Shown here one piece after another: positions 8,018-16,595 of a stretch of DNA of 64,000 nucleotides. Made by a program: the position numbers and the translations under genes. The stretch is taken from contig NZ_JAAOYM010000002.1 in the NCBI RefSeq assembly GCF_011761185.1, forward strand, positions 62,001 to 126,000. Reading direction: 5' to 3'. Positions within the stretch are counted from its first letter, which is position 1; each line of letters begins with the position of its first letter. A model generated the notes under the pieces. That model was not told the origin of the DNA and made no database searches. It was given only the letters and a program-made list of their open reading frames with translations. Source of the stretch: Saccharomonospora amisosensis. Its GTDB lineage: Bacteria; Actinomycetota; Actinomycetes; Mycobacteriales; Pseudonocardiaceae.

Positions 8018-8557
8018 GTGCTACTTATGCGCAGACTGGTCGTGCTCGCGGCGGCGGCCGCACTACTGGCGGCCTGCTCGGGTGAGCAGCCCACCGCCGA
8101 GTCCTCGAACACCACGGAGCTGAGTCCCCAGGCATCGTCGGCGGTTGAGCTGCCGCCCGATCCGGAGCCAGCGGCGGAAGGGCCATGCCCATACCTGGAG
8201 ACCGACTACGTGTCGCGGGCCAACGGTCAGCGAGTAGCGCGGGTCATGGTCTCGGACGAGAAGCCGTACCCGGCGTGCTTCTTCTACCGGCCGGATGGCG
8301 GTCTTCAGCTCACCGTACGTGTCTACGTCGGTGAGGCCGGCATCGCGACCGCGCTGGTCGACAAGGCGGCACCGGTAGACACGTCGAACCCCACCGGGCA
8401 GCCCCCTGGCTGGAAGGGCGGCTACGAGTCAACCGACAAGGGGGCCGTTTACGCGGTCTCCAAGGGTGACACGGCCGTGATCGTGTCGACGAATCAGCAA
8501 CAGAGTGTGAAGGCTCGATCGGTCGCCACGGAGGCCATTTCCGCGCTCGGGACCTAA
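8018..8557 (+). CDS. Lipoprotein, DUF2020-like
   Basis: A 179-aa lipoprotein with a Leu/Ala-rich signal and lipobox LLAACSG. The mature part begins with a disordered Ser/Thr/Pro stretch and then a compact domain: CPYLETDYVSRANGQRV, PYPACFFYRPDGGLQLTVRV and TDKGAVYAVSKGDTAVIV. Two Cys (in GPCPY and YPACFF) probably pair. The layout matches actinobacterial DUF2020 lipoproteins of unknown role (memory, not searched). GTG at 8018 lies 14 bases after GGAGG; ATG at 8027 is an alternative. The 168 bases after the gene hold nothing recognisable. Confidence 0.7.
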   Translation: MLLMRRLVVLAAAAALLAACSGEQPTAESSNTTELSPQASSAVELPPDPEPAAEGPCPYLETDYVSRANGQRVARVMVSDEKPYPACFFYRPDGGLQLTVRVYVGEAGIATALVDKAAPVDTSNPTGQPPGWKGGYESTDKGAVYAVSKGDTAVIVSTNQQQSVKARSVATEAISALGT

Positions 8558-8725
8558 GCGTGACGGCAAGATACCACTGCGTGCAGGCCAAGTTGATCTT
8601 GTACTACTCTTTCCCGCACGTGTAGGCAGCAAGTAACCGGCATCACCCATACGGGCACGCCGGAGCTGCTAGCGAACCGTGCGACACCCGATCGTTGATC
8701 TCGACATGACGAAGGATAGGAATCC

Positions 8726-9175
8726 GTGGCTGACACCCTGAAGGAAATCCTGCTCGAATCCAGCCGGCGCCCGACCGTCGTGGCGGACCTCGAAAAGCTG
8801 ATCGACGAAGAGGTCGCCGACAAGAGCGGCGTCTCCGGCACCGTCATCAAGACCGGCTTCTCGGCCGTGAAGAAGATCAAGCCGGGCATCATCGGCTCCG
8901 CCGTCGACAGCCTGCTCGACGACTTCGCCAACGCGCTCGAGCCCATCTACGCCGACTTCAAGGCCAGCGGGGGCAGCGACTTCGGCTCCTACCTGCCGAA
9001 CAGGTCCAGCGAGGCCGCCGACGCACTGCTCTCCGTCACCGACGCCCGCGCGGAGCAGAGCAGCCGCGACAGCATCAAAAAGGTCTACGGCAAGCTCCGC
9101 CCGAAGGGCAAGGAGAACGTCGAGGAGGCACTGCCGCGCCTCGGCAAGCTGATCGACAAGCACGCCGCCGCCTGA
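8726..9175 (+). CDS. DUF6918-like small soluble protein
   Basis: A 149-aa all-helical acidic protein without signal or membrane segment. It begins MADTLKEILLESSRRPTVVA, continues DLEKLIDEEVADKSGVSG and AVKKIKPGIIGSAVDSLLDDF, and ends with ALPRLGKLIDKHAAA. The pattern is that of the widespread actinobacterial family DUF6918, whose function is unknown. The start is GTG with AGGATAGGA upstream. It is monocistronic and ends in a strong bidirectional terminator facing the next, convergent gene. Confidence 0.75.
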   Translation: MADTLKEILLESSRRPTVVADLEKLIDEEVADKSGVSGTVIKTGFSAVKKIKPGIIGSAVDSLLDDFANALEPIYADFKASGGSDFGSYLPNRSSEAADALLSVTDARAEQSSRDSIKKVYGKLRPKGKENVEEALPRLGKLIDKHAAA

Positions 9176-9191
9176 CGGCCGCCTAGCCAGC

Positions 9192-9245
9192 CCGAGGCCG
9201 CCGAGCATCGCCGACGTCCAGCGCCGCGATGCTCGGCGGCCTCGG
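9192..9245. terminator. Bidirectional terminator hairpin
   Basis: A 19-bp perfect stem (9192-9210 with 9227-9245) and a 16-base loop lie between two convergent genes. There is no long T-run on either side, as is usual in high-GC actinobacteria. Confidence 0.85.
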
Positions 9246-9255
9246 TGTGTTCGGG

Positions 9256-9999
9256 CTAGCTCTTGCTCTGCTGCCCGTCACCGCGTGTCGACGACTTGGC
9301 CGAGGAAGTCCTGCGCTCGGAGCTCGCGGAGCCTGTCGTGGAGGGTGCGGGTTCGGAGGCGGAAGCCGGTCGTGAGGAAGTGGGCAGGTCGGTGCTGCGG
9401 GGCGGTGCGGGCGCCACGGGCTCCTCCCGCTGCGGCCGGGTCAGGTAGCCAACTGCGGCCACCAGTGCACCCAGGCCCAGCAGCCACGGCCACCGCCTGC
9501 GCTTCTTGCTCTCACCCCTGGCCGCGACCTTCGCCTCGGCCATGGCCGCCTTGAACTCCTTCTTGGCGTTCTTGAAGTCACGCTTGGCCCTGCGTTTGGA
9601 CTGGCCCGCCGACCTCGCCGCCTGGATCGCGGCCCTTCTCGCCTTACGGGTGGGCTCCCGCAGTTCCTCACGCCGCTCGGCCGCGACCTTTCGAGCGTGT
9701 TGCGTGCTCTTGGCTACGTCCTTGCGGGTACGCTCCGCGCGGCGTGCCAGCTCCTTGCGGGCTCGGCGGGAGTTCTTGGCCCACTCCTTGCGCGCTGCCT
9801 CCGTCCCCTCTGCAAGCCTGTGCTCGGCGAGCTGTGCTGCCTGTGTGGCCACCTCGGCCCCCACCTTGCCGACCTCACGGGCCCGGCTCTTCAGCGCACG
9901 CGAGCTGGTCCTGAACGAGTCACCGGCCGTCTCCTTGGTTCGAGCCATCGCCTCCACCTCGTCGATCGTTGATCCAGCTGTGTCGTGTTTGTGACCCAT
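9256..9999 (-). CDS. Highly basic coiled-coil membrane protein
   Basis: A 247-aa protein. Residues about 20-165 are an uninterrupted Ala/Lys/Arg/Glu-rich helix (ARKEWAKNSRRARKELARRA), histone-H1-like in composition. It is followed by one transmembrane segment (WPWLLGLGALVAAVGYLT) and a Ser/Thr/Pro tail. The basic helix would face the cytosol and could bind DNA or anionic lipid; this is inference from composition. Two starts are possible: ATG at 9999 after AAAGGGG, and ATG at 9948 after GAGGTGGAGG. It lies divergent from ppiA with only 38 bases between starts. Confidence 0.7.
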   Translation of the reverse strand: MGHKHDTAGSTIDEVEAMARTKETAGDSFRTSSRALKSRAREVGKVGAEVATQAAQLAEHRLAEGTEAARKEWAKNSRRARKELARRAERTRKDVAKSTQHARKVAAERREELREPTRKARRAAIQAARSAGQSKRRAKRDFKNAKKEFKAAMAEAKVAARGESKKRRRWPWLLGLGALVAAVGYLTRPQREEPVAPAPPRSTDLPTSSRPASASEPAPSTTGSASSERRTSSAKSSTRGDGQQSKS

Positions 10000-10037
10000 C
10001 CTGCCCCTTTCCTGGCCATCTCGCCGTGGATGGCACG

Positions 10038-10595
10038 ATGATTCGCGTGACTGAAAACAACGAATCCCTCAGTGGCACCGGGGCGAAGGCGACCCTGCAC
10101 ACCAATCGTGGCGACATCCGGCTGAACCTTTTCCCTGATCACGCGCCAAAGACCGTCGCGAACTTCACGGGGTTGAGTGAGGGGACGAAGGAGTACACCC
10201 AGCCCAACGCCAAGGGCGAGAAGTCGGGCCCGTTCTACGACGGCTCGATCTTCCACCGGGTGATCGACGGGTTCATGATCCAGGGAGGCGACCCGACCGG
10301 CACCGGACGCGGCGGACCCGGTTACAAGTTCGGCGACGAGTTCCACCCGGAACTGCAGTTCAACCGCCCTTACCTGCTGGCGATGGCGAACGCGGGCCCC
10401 GGCACGAACGGGTCGCAGTTCTTCGTCACCGTCGCACCGACGCCTCACCTCAACTTCAAGCACACCATCTTCGGTGAGGTCGCCGACCAGGAGTCGCGCG
10501 ACGTGGTGGACGAGATCGCGCGGACCGCTACCGGTCCGGCCGACAAGCCGCTCGAGGACGTCGTCATCGAGCACGTGAGCATCGAGCGCGGCTGA
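10038..10595 (+). CDS. ppiA: Peptidyl-prolyl cis-trans isomerase A (cyclophilin)
   Basis: A 185-aa cytosolic cyclophilin that catalyses cis-trans isomerisation of Xaa-Pro bonds. The fold runs from ATLHTNRGDIRL to the end. The active-site block FHRVIDGFMIQGGDPTGTGR holds the catalytic Arg (FHR), and AMANAGPGTNGSQFFVTV and the HTIFGEV strand complete the site. Sequence and position match mycobacterial ppiA (Rv0009). ATG at 10038 or GTG at 10047 could start it. The conserved growth cluster begins here. Confidence 0.95.
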   Translation: MIRVTENNESLSGTGAKATLHTNRGDIRLNLFPDHAPKTVANFTGLSEGTKEYTQPNAKGEKSGPFYDGSIFHRVIDGFMIQGGDPTGTGRGGPGYKFGDEFHPELQFNRPYLLAMANAGPGTNGSQFFVTVAPTPHLNFKHTIFGEVADQESRDVVDEIARTATGPADKPLEDVVIEHVSIERG

Positions 10596-10680
10596 CCGGA
10601 CGCGAACAACGGGTAGGTTGGAAAGCGGACGCGGTGGTTCCCGCCGCGTCGTCCAGCCATGACCGCGGACCGCGAGGATC

Positions 10681-11610
10681 ATGACCCAACCTCCGCACCC
10701 CCCACCGTACGAGCAGCAGCCGCAGCAAGAGGCTCTGCCCGGTTGCTGGTGGCATCCGAACAGGCAGACCGGCCTTCGTTGTGTCAGGTGTGACCGGCCT
10801 GCCTGCCCCGACTGCCTGCGGGAGGCGTCGGTCGGCTACCAGTGCGTCGACTGCGTTCATGCCGCCAGCCAGGAACACCGTGCGAGGGCCATGCAGTACC
10901 GCCGCGCGGGGTACGGCGCGAGAACCGTGGCAGGCGCCCGCGTGTCGCAGCGGGCGGTGGTCACTCCGGTGCTCATCGCACTCAACCTGCTGGTCTACGT
11001 CCTCACCGCCGTGCAGGCGCAGGACTTCATGCGCAACGACGTCTCCCGGCTGTTCAACGACGGTGTGTTGTGGCCGGTGGGCATCGCGGCCGCCGACGAG
11101 TGGTGGCGGCTGGTCACCTCGGGTTTCCTGCACTTCGGCCTGCTGCACATCGGCATGAACATGCTCGCGCTGTGGATACTCGGCCGAGACCTCGAACTGC
11201 TGCTCGGCAAGGTCAGATTCCTGGCGGTCTACTTCGTTTCGATGCTCGGCGGGTCGGCGGCGGTGTTCGCGTTCGGCGCCGTGAACACCGGAACCGCGGG
11301 CGCATCCGGGGCCATCTACGGCCTGATGGGCGCGATCCTGGTCGCCGTGCTGCGCCTTCGGCTCAACCCGACGGCCGCGATCGGCATCATCGTGCTGAAC
11401 GTGGTGCTCACGATCTCCATCCCGGGGATCTCGCTGCTCGGTCACCTCGGTGGGCTCGTCGTGGGTGCGCTCGCGATGGTGGCGATGGTGTATGCCCCCG
11501 CCAAGAACCGCGCGACCTACCAGACCGTCGCCATACTGCTGCTCACCGCCGCCATCGCCGGGCTCGTGCTGTATCGCGACGCGCAGTTGTCGGCCCAGTT
11601 GCTGCCGTAA
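10681..11610 (+). CDS. Rhomboid-family intramembrane serine protease
   Basis: A 309-aa protein with an N-terminal B-box-like zinc finger (CWWHPNRQTGLRCVRCDRPA, then CPDC and CVDCVH), followed by six or seven transmembrane segments of the rhomboid fold. Catalytic elements are all visible: HIGMN with the oxyanion Asn160, the GASG motif with nucleophile Ser209, and GHLGG with His255. It should cleave transmembrane substrates within the bilayer; the zinc finger may bind partners in the cytosol. It follows ppiA by 85 bases in the same direction and could share its transcript. Confidence 0.93.
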   Translation: MTQPPHPPPYEQQPQQEALPGCWWHPNRQTGLRCVRCDRPACPDCLREASVGYQCVDCVHAASQEHRARAMQYRRAGYGARTVAGARVSQRAVVTPVLIALNLLVYVLTAVQAQDFMRNDVSRLFNDGVLWPVGIAAADEWWRLVTSGFLHFGLLHIGMNMLALWILGRDLELLLGKVRFLAVYFVSMLGGSAAVFAFGAVNTGTAGASGAIYGLMGAILVAVLRLRLNPTAAIGIIVLNVVLTISIPGISLLGHLGGLVVGALAMVAMVYAPAKNRATYQTVAILLLTAAIAGLVLYRDAQLSAQLLP

Positions 11611-11632
11611 GCCCCGCGGCTTCAGGCGGGGC
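11611..11632. terminator. Hairpin between convergent genes
   Basis: GCCCCGC (11611-11617) pairs with GCGGGGC (11626-11632) around an 8-base loop, directly after the rhomboid stop and overlapping the end of the convergent PH-domain gene. Confidence 0.6.
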
Positions 11633-12059
11633 GCAGCGCGAGCAACTCCTCGTGCACGTCACGCGGGTCGGCACCCAGTTCGGTCCAGCCGAGCACCACG
11701 AGGTCGGACGATTCCGGATCGAGCGGCTCGACCTCGAGCACGGTCACCTCGCGACCGAAGCGCCTGGCCGTCGACAGCGTCAGCCGTACTTCGGACCAGC
11801 CGAAGGCGCGGGTACCGCCGAGCGTGCGCACGCGCAGGCCGGTGCTACCGGCGGTCAGCCTGGGACGAAGAAGGGTGCCGTGCAGGGCCGCGGCGAGCAG
11901 GGCCAGCGCCGCCACGGCGAGCAGCAGCGTGCCCGGCCGGTCGCCGAAACGCCCCGTCAACACGGCACCGGCCGCTGCCGCGACGGCCAGCACCCAGCCC
12001 GCGCCGACCAGACCGGCGCGCGGAGCCCAGCTACGGGCCGAGTTATCCACAGGCCTCAT
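11622..12059 (-). CDS. PH-domain-like membrane protein (Rv0010c type)
   Basis: A 145-aa protein with two hydrophobic hairpin segments (GLVGAGWVLAVAAAAGAVLT and TLLLAVAALALLAAALHG) followed by a bacterial PH-like domain (STGLRVRTLGGTRAFGWSEV, then LSTARRFGREVTVLEV). The C-terminus is acidic. Size and location between ppiA and crgA match mycobacterial Rv0010c, an envelope protein of unknown role; a link to division is suggested only by the neighbourhood. It is likely cotranscribed after crgA, 68 bases away, in the same direction. Confidence 0.8.
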   Translation of the reverse strand: MRPVDNSARSWAPRAGLVGAGWVLAVAAAAGAVLTGRFGDRPGTLLLAVAALALLAAALHGTLLRPRLTAGSTGLRVRTLGGTRAFGWSEVRLTLSTARRFGREVTVLEVEPLDPESSDLVVLGWTELGADPRDVHEELLALRPA

Positions 12060-12127
12060 CCACAGTGGGGATTAATCACACCGTTGTCATTCGGTGTCAA
12101 GCCGCCGTTGCGACGATCGCGGTCCTC

Positions 12128-12394
12128 TCAACGCCAGCGCATTGTCATGAGTAGGCCGGTGACCATGAGCGCGAAGCCGATCGCGAAGTTCCAGTTGCCG
12201 AGCTCCAGCATGAAACCGATCTTGTCCCCGGCCAGGTAGTTCACCACCAGCCAGGCCAGTCCTAGGAGCATCAGCCCGAACATCACGATCTTGTAGATCG
12301 GGTGGGACGGCCCCGCCGCGCGCACCTTGACCGGTGTGCGGCGATCGGCAGGCGGCGTGTATGCCGTCTTCTTGCGGACCTTGGACTTGGGCAT
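12128..12394 (-). CDS. crgA: Cell division protein CrgA
   Basis: An 88-aa protein with a basic cytosolic N-terminus (MPKSKVRKKTAYTPP) and two transmembrane helices (IVMFGLMLLGLAWLVVNYL and NWNFAIGFALMVTGLLMT), ending MRWR; this is the full CrgA pattern. CrgA bridges FtsZ, FtsQ and PBPs at the septum in mycobacteria and inhibits FtsZ rings in Streptomyces. The ATG at 12394 fits the conserved N-terminus; longer upstream frames lack family resemblance. The 160-base gap to the divergent sortase gene holds both promoters. Confidence 0.93.
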   Translation of the reverse strand: MPKSKVRKKTAYTPPADRRTPVKVRAAGPSHPIYKIVMFGLMLLGLAWLVVNYLAGDKIGFMLELGNWNFAIGFALMVTGLLMTMRWR

Positions 12395-12541
12395 GGGAGT
12401 CCTCGCGTACTGTCGGGCAAAATCCTGGGGCAGTGCGAAACCGCCGCTTTCTGAACACGTTAACGTAATCAAGCAGGTGCTAGAACCGGGGAGCGAGCGC
12501 CGCATCAGCAGATCGTTATCGCGGGCATCCCGCTCGTGCCC

Positions 12542-12550
12542 GAGGAGGAG
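12542..12550 (+). promoter_or_regulatory. Ribosome-binding site deciding a TTG start
   Basis: GAGGAGGAG ends six bases before TTG at 12557, an ideal spacing. It selects the TTG over the in-frame GTG at 12536, for which this sequence would lie inside the coding region. Confidence 0.75.
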
Positions 12551-12556
12551 CTCTCT

Positions 12557-13546
12557 TTGTCGAGGTACGAGGAACCAAGGACTCAGGAGATCGCCCGCCC
12601 AGACTTCGGCGGCCGTCAATCGGTGGACGCACCCGCGGCTGGCCACCGCCGTCCGGCAGGGTTTTCCGAGCAGGCGACACAGCGGATGCGACCGGTCGCC
12701 AGATCGACTCCACCACCTCGGAGGCCGACCCGCCCGCCCGCGCCGCCGTCTGGCAACGGCGACGGCAAGGGCCGGGTGATAGTGCGAACCATCGGCGAGA
12801 TCCTCATCACGTTGGGGATCGTCGTTCTGCTGTTCGTTGGCTACGAGCTATACGTCACCAACTGGATGTCCGCCCAGTTGCAGCGAGAGGCGAGCGCTGC
12901 GCTCGACGACCGCTGGCAGCAGGAGCGGGAACTGCACGCTGGGCCCGTTGACGGTGAGGCGTTCGCCCGCATCTACATTCCGTCGTTCGGAGCCGACTGG
13001 GGGTTCACCATCCAGGAGGGCACCGACGCCGCGGCACTGGAGGTGGGCCCAGGTCACTACAAGGGATCGGCTCTGCCCGGCGAGCCGGGCAACTTCGGCG
13101 TCGCGGGCCACCGGGTGGGCAAGGGCGCGCCGTTCAACGACTTGGACCTGCTGAACTCGTGTGACGCGATCGTCATCGAGACGGTGGACAGCTTTTTCGT
13201 CTACCGCGTGTTGCCGATGACCGACGAGATCGACGGTTGGAGCCAGAGCAGGGGACGCGACCCCAGGTGCGCCGACGTCGAGCCGCTGCGCGGCGAGGCA
13301 TACAGCAGCACGGTCGGGCGGCGAATCGTGCTTCCCGAGCGCGGTGACGCGGTCGCTCCCGTTCCGTACCGGCCTGCCGATGTGCTGCCCAAGGCTTCTC
13401 AGGCGTCCCTGCTCACGCTGACCACCTGCCACCCGCAGTTCTCCGACCGCGAGCGCATGATCATCCATTCGGTGCTGACGAACCAGTTCAAGAAGCAGCC
13501 GGGCGCGAGTTATGAGGACCTGCTGCGAGAGATCGGAGAGGCCTGA
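12557..13546 (+). CDS. Class E sortase
   Basis: A 329-aa membrane-tethered transpeptidase. A long disordered Pro/Arg-rich cytosolic tail precedes one transmembrane helix (IGEILITLGIVVLLFVGYEL) and an extracellular sortase domain. The catalytic triad is visible: His185 in FGVAGHRVG, Cys291 in LTTCHP and Arg300 in DRERMIIH (numbered from the TTG). Class E enzymes of high-GC actinobacteria cut LAxTG and attach the protein to peptidoglycan; a fitting substrate with LAQTG is encoded at 25839-27056. It overlaps the next small gene by one base (TGATG), so the two are translationally coupled. Confidence 0.93.
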   Translation: MSRYEEPRTQEIARPDFGGRQSVDAPAAGHRRPAGFSEQATQRMRPVARSTPPPRRPTRPPAPPSGNGDGKGRVIVRTIGEILITLGIVVLLFVGYELYVTNWMSAQLQREASAALDDRWQQERELHAGPVDGEAFARIYIPSFGADWGFTIQEGTDAAALEVGPGHYKGSALPGEPGNFGVAGHRVGKGAPFNDLDLLNSCDAIVIETVDSFFVYRVLPMTDEIDGWSQSRGRDPRCADVEPLRGEAYSSTVGRRIVLPERGDAVAPVPYRPADVLPKASQASLLTLTTCHPQFSDRERMIIHSVLTNQFKKQPGASYEDLLREIGEA

Positions 13547-13707
13547 TGTACGGCTGGATCTGGCGGCACCTGCCCGGCCCCGTCGGCGTGCGGGCGGCCA
13601 TCGCCGCGCTGCTGGTGCTGGGCGTAGTGGCGCTGTTGATGCTGGTGGTTTTCCCCTGGGTGGAACCGATGCTTCCGTTCAACCAGGTGGCGGTCAACGG
13701 CGAGTGA
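13546..13707 (+). CDS. Small single-pass membrane protein coupled to sortase
   Basis: A 53-aa protein with a basic start (MYGWIWRHLPGPVGVR), one transmembrane helix (AALLVLGVVALLMLVVFPWV) and a short extracellular end. Its ATG overlaps the sortase stop, so translation should be linked. Such short proteins are common between the sortase and pabA in this group (memory). The role is unknown; assisting the sortase in the membrane is a guess from coupling. Confidence 0.75.
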   Translation: MYGWIWRHLPGPVGVRAAIAALLVLGVVALLMLVVFPWVEPMLPFNQVAVNGE

Positions 13708-13755
13708 CCACAACAGGCCGCGAGTCGCGTGCCTGCCCACCGCTAGGCTGTCGAC

Positions 13756-14403
13756 ATGCGCGTACTCGTCGTCGACAACTACGACAGCTTCGTCTACAAC
13801 CTGGTGCAGTACCTCGCCCAGCTCGGCGCGGACTGCACGGTGCGGCGCAACGACGTGGTGGAGCTTGACCAGATTCGTGATTTCGATGGCGTGTTGATCT
13901 CCCCCGGACCCGGCACACCGGAGCGGGCGGGCAGCAGCATCGACGTCGTACACCGTTGCGCGTCCGACGGCGTCCCGCTCCTCGGTGTGTGCCTTGGCCA
14001 CCAGGCCATCGGCGTCGCATGGGGCGCGACGGTCGACAGGGCGCACGAACTACTGCACGGCAAGACCAGCCTGGTGCGGCACAGCGGCGCGGGTGTGCTC
14101 GCCGGACTGCCGGACCCGTTCACGGCCACCAGGTACCACTCGCTGACGGTCCTGCCCGAAACCATCCCGGACGAGTTCGAGGTCACCGGCCGCACGGACT
14201 CCGGCATTGTGATGGGAATGCGGCACAGGGAACTTCCGGTCGAGGGCGTGCAGTTCCACCCCGAGTCGGTACTCACCGAGGGTGGCCACCGGATGCTCGC
14301 CAACTGGTTGGGCTACGCGGGCCACCCGGTGTCGGAAGGCGTGGTGACCGAGCTGGAGCAGGCGACCCGCGCGTTGCAGCGGGCGGCCACCGCCGCTGCC
14401 TGA
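13756..14403 (+). CDS. pabA: Glutamine amidotransferase, PabA/TrpG type
   Basis: A 215-aa class I amidotransferase that frees ammonia from glutamine for aminodeoxychorismate or anthranilate synthase. The catalytic triad is intact: Cys79 in LLGVCLGHQ, and His168 and Glu170 in VQFHPESVLTEGG. The N-terminus VLVVDNYDSFVYNLVQYL is typical. The synthase partner is not nearby, as with mycobacterial Rv0013, which holds the same place beside pknB. The symbol is provisional because PabA and TrpG functions are often shared by one protein. Confidence 0.9.
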   Translation: MRVLVVDNYDSFVYNLVQYLAQLGADCTVRRNDVVELDQIRDFDGVLISPGPGTPERAGSSIDVVHRCASDGVPLLGVCLGHQAIGVAWGATVDRAHELLHGKTSLVRHSGAGVLAGLPDPFTATRYHSLTVLPETIPDEFEVTGRTDSGIVMGMRHRELPVEGVQFHPESVLTEGGHRMLANWLGYAGHPVSEGVVTELEQATRALQRAATAAA

Positions 14404-14427
14404 TCCACCCGCTCGGGCGGATCAGGC
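14398..14427. terminator. Hairpin at pabA/pknB convergence
   Basis: A 9-bp stem (GCCTGATCC at 14398-14406 with GGATCAGGC at 14419-14427) overlaps the pabA stop and precedes the convergent pknB end. Confidence 0.7.
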
Positions 14428-14440
14428 AGCGCCCCGAAGC

Positions 14441-16426
14441 TCAGCCGCCCGGTCCTGGCAGGTCGAAGGTCGGCCTCGACTGCGACGTCTCCGTCGACCC
14501 GTCCTCGTCCTCGCCGATGTAGAGCGTCACCGGCTGGTTCTTGGTGATCGTGTTACCTGGCGAGGGGTCGGTGTTGGTGACCCTGCCGACGAGGTCGGAG
14601 TCGCTGACCTTCTCCGTCTTGGTCTTCACCGAGCCGCTCCAGCCGGCGTCACGCAGCGTCGCCAGCGCCTGGTCCTGGGTCATGCCCCGCAGGTCAGGCA
14701 TCTGGATCTGCTGCTCGGCGCCGTTGGACACCTCGAGGGTGATCGTGGAGCCCTTCGCCACGCTGCCGCCGTTGGGCCGCTGGTTCACCACGGTGCCCGC
14801 TGGCTGGTCCGAGTCGACGTCCGAGCGGCTGACCTGGAAACCCGCGGCCTCCAGCCCTGCCTTGGCCGCGTCGAAGCTCTCGCCGGTGAAGTCGGGGACC
14901 TCGACCAGCTCCGGCTCGACCCCGACGGTGATCTTGACGGTGCGGCCCTGTTCCACCTTGGCGTCCGGTTTGGGGTCCTGCTCCACCACCTTGCCGTACT
15001 GGTTGGGGTCTTCCACCTCGACCTCGGCGATGTCCTGGTCGAGCACCAGATTCGCCTGCTTGAGCTTCTGCTCGGCCTCGTCCCTGCTCAGTCCGGTCAG
15101 GTCGGGCACGGCCACCTTCGCGGGTGGTGTGCCGACGCGCAGCGTGATCTGGGATTCGAGCGGAACCTGCTCGGTGGCCTGCGGGTCGGTGCTGATGACC
15201 TTGCCGATCTGGTCGGGCGAGCAGGCAGGCTCTCCACTGACGTCGTCGCGGCAGACCACCTTCTCCTCGGCGAAGCTGCTGAACCCCGCCGCACGCAGCT
15301 CGCGTTTGGCCTGCTCGACGGTCTTGTCCCGGACATCGGGCACGGTGGCCAGGGACGCCTCGCTGCTGAACGCGCCTGCCAGCCACATCACGAACACCAC
15401 AAGACCGACGCCGAGCAGGGTGAGCAGCGCGATCAGCAGGCCACGCTTCCTGCGCCTGCGGCGGTCGGCTTCCTCGTCGTCGTAGCCGTTGGGGTCGTAG
15501 TCGTCGAACGGGTCGCCCTGCTGCCCGCCCGCGCCGAGCACCTGGGTGCGCTCGTCGTCGGACATGACCATCGGGGCGGCCGGCCGCTGGCCAGACAGCG
15601 TCCGCACCAGGTCGGAGCGCATCTCGGCGGCCGACTGGTACCGGTTGGCCGTGCCCTTCGACAGCGCCTTCAACACCACGGCGTCGAGCTCGGGGGAGAC
15701 CGCGGGGTTGACCGCGGACGGCGGTCTCGGGTCCTCCCTGACGTGCTGGTAGGCGACGGCGACAGGGGAATCGCCCGTGAACGGCGGCTCGCCCGTGATG
15801 AGCTCGTAGAGCACGCAGCCTGCGGCATAGACGTCGCTGCGGGCGTCCACCTGCTCACCGCGTGCCTGCTCGGGGGAGAGGTACTGGGCGGTCCCGATGA
15901 CGGCGGCCGTCTGCGTCATGGCGGCCTGACCGTCGTGAACGGCGCGGGCGATGCCGAAGTCCATGACCTTGACCGCGCCGTTGCGGGTGATCATGACGTT
16001 GGCGGGCTTCACGTCGCGGTGCACGATGCCGTGCCGGTGTGAGAAGTCCAGGGCGGCGCAGACGTCGGCCATGACCTCCATGGCTCGCTTCTGCGACATC
16101 GGCCCCTCGGTCTTGACGATGTCCCGCAGCGTCCTGCCCTCGACGTACTCCATGACGATGTAGGGCAGCGGGCCGTACTCAGTGTCGGCCTCGCCGGTGT
16201 CGTACACCGCGACGATCGCCGGATGGTTCAGTGCGGCCGCGTTCTGCGCCTCCCGGCGGAACCGTTCCTGGAACTGCGGGTCCCGCGCGAGGTCGGCACG
16301 CAGGATTTTGACCGCAACCTCCCGGCCAAGTCGCACGTCATGACCATGGTGGACCTCGGACATGCCACCGTAGCCGAGCGTCTCGCCCAGCTCGTAGCGG
16401 TTTGAGAGCAGTCGGGGTGCGCTCAT
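14441..16426 (-). CDS. pknB: Ser/Thr protein kinase PknB with four PASTA domains
   Basis: A 661-aa receptor kinase governing growth and division. The kinase domain (1-280) is numbered exactly as in M. tuberculosis PknB: Lys40 (VAVK), catalytic Asp138 (HRDVKP), Asp156 of DFG, and activation-loop Thr171/Thr173 (TQTAAVIGTAQYLSPEQA). After an acidic and Arg-rich juxtamembrane segment comes one transmembrane helix (IALLTLLGVGLVVFVMWLAG), then four PASTA repeats (VPDV, VPDL, VPDF, MPDL) that sense muropeptides or lipid II. The last PASTA is followed by an acidic Ser/Thr tail. ATG at 16426 (MSAPRLLSNRYELGE) matches the family. It is the last gene of the fhaA-to-pknB transcription direction. Confidence 0.97.
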   Translation of the reverse strand: MSAPRLLSNRYELGETLGYGGMSEVHHGHDVRLGREVAVKILRADLARDPQFQERFRREAQNAAALNHPAIVAVYDTGEADTEYGPLPYIVMEYVEGRTLRDIVKTEGPMSQKRAMEVMADVCAALDFSHRHGIVHRDVKPANVMITRNGAVKVMDFGIARAVHDGQAAMTQTAAVIGTAQYLSPEQARGEQVDARSDVYAAGCVLYELITGEPPFTGDSPVAVAYQHVREDPRPPSAVNPAVSPELDAVVLKALSKGTANRYQSAAEMRSDLVRTLSGQRPAAPMVMSDDERTQVLGAGGQQGDPFDDYDPNGYDDEEADRRRRRKRGLLIALLTLLGVGLVVFVMWLAGAFSSEASLATVPDVRDKTVEQAKRELRAAGFSSFAEEKVVCRDDVSGEPACSPDQIGKVISTDPQATEQVPLESQITLRVGTPPAKVAVPDLTGLSRDEAEQKLKQANLVLDQDIAEVEVEDPNQYGKVVEQDPKPDAKVEQGRTVKITVGVEPELVEVPDFTGESFDAAKAGLEAAGFQVSRSDVDSDQPAGTVVNQRPNGGSVAKGSTITLEVSNGAEQQIQMPDLRGMTQDQALATLRDAGWSGSVKTKTEKVSDSDLVGRVTNTDPSPGNTITKNQPVTLYIGEDEDGSTETSQSRPTFDLPGPGG

Positions 16427-16595
16427 TGCCTGGTGCCGTCCCATTCCGTCAGTCTGCTTCCCACGCGGGCGTGATCACGTAGCCGGGGCGCCGCCGAGGC
16501 AGGTCGCTTCCACGCAGCGCGAACCGGTGACCGGAGTCCGGGGTCACGGGGCCTTCGGTCGGTGCGTGTACGCGGTGCACGTCCACTATCGGATC

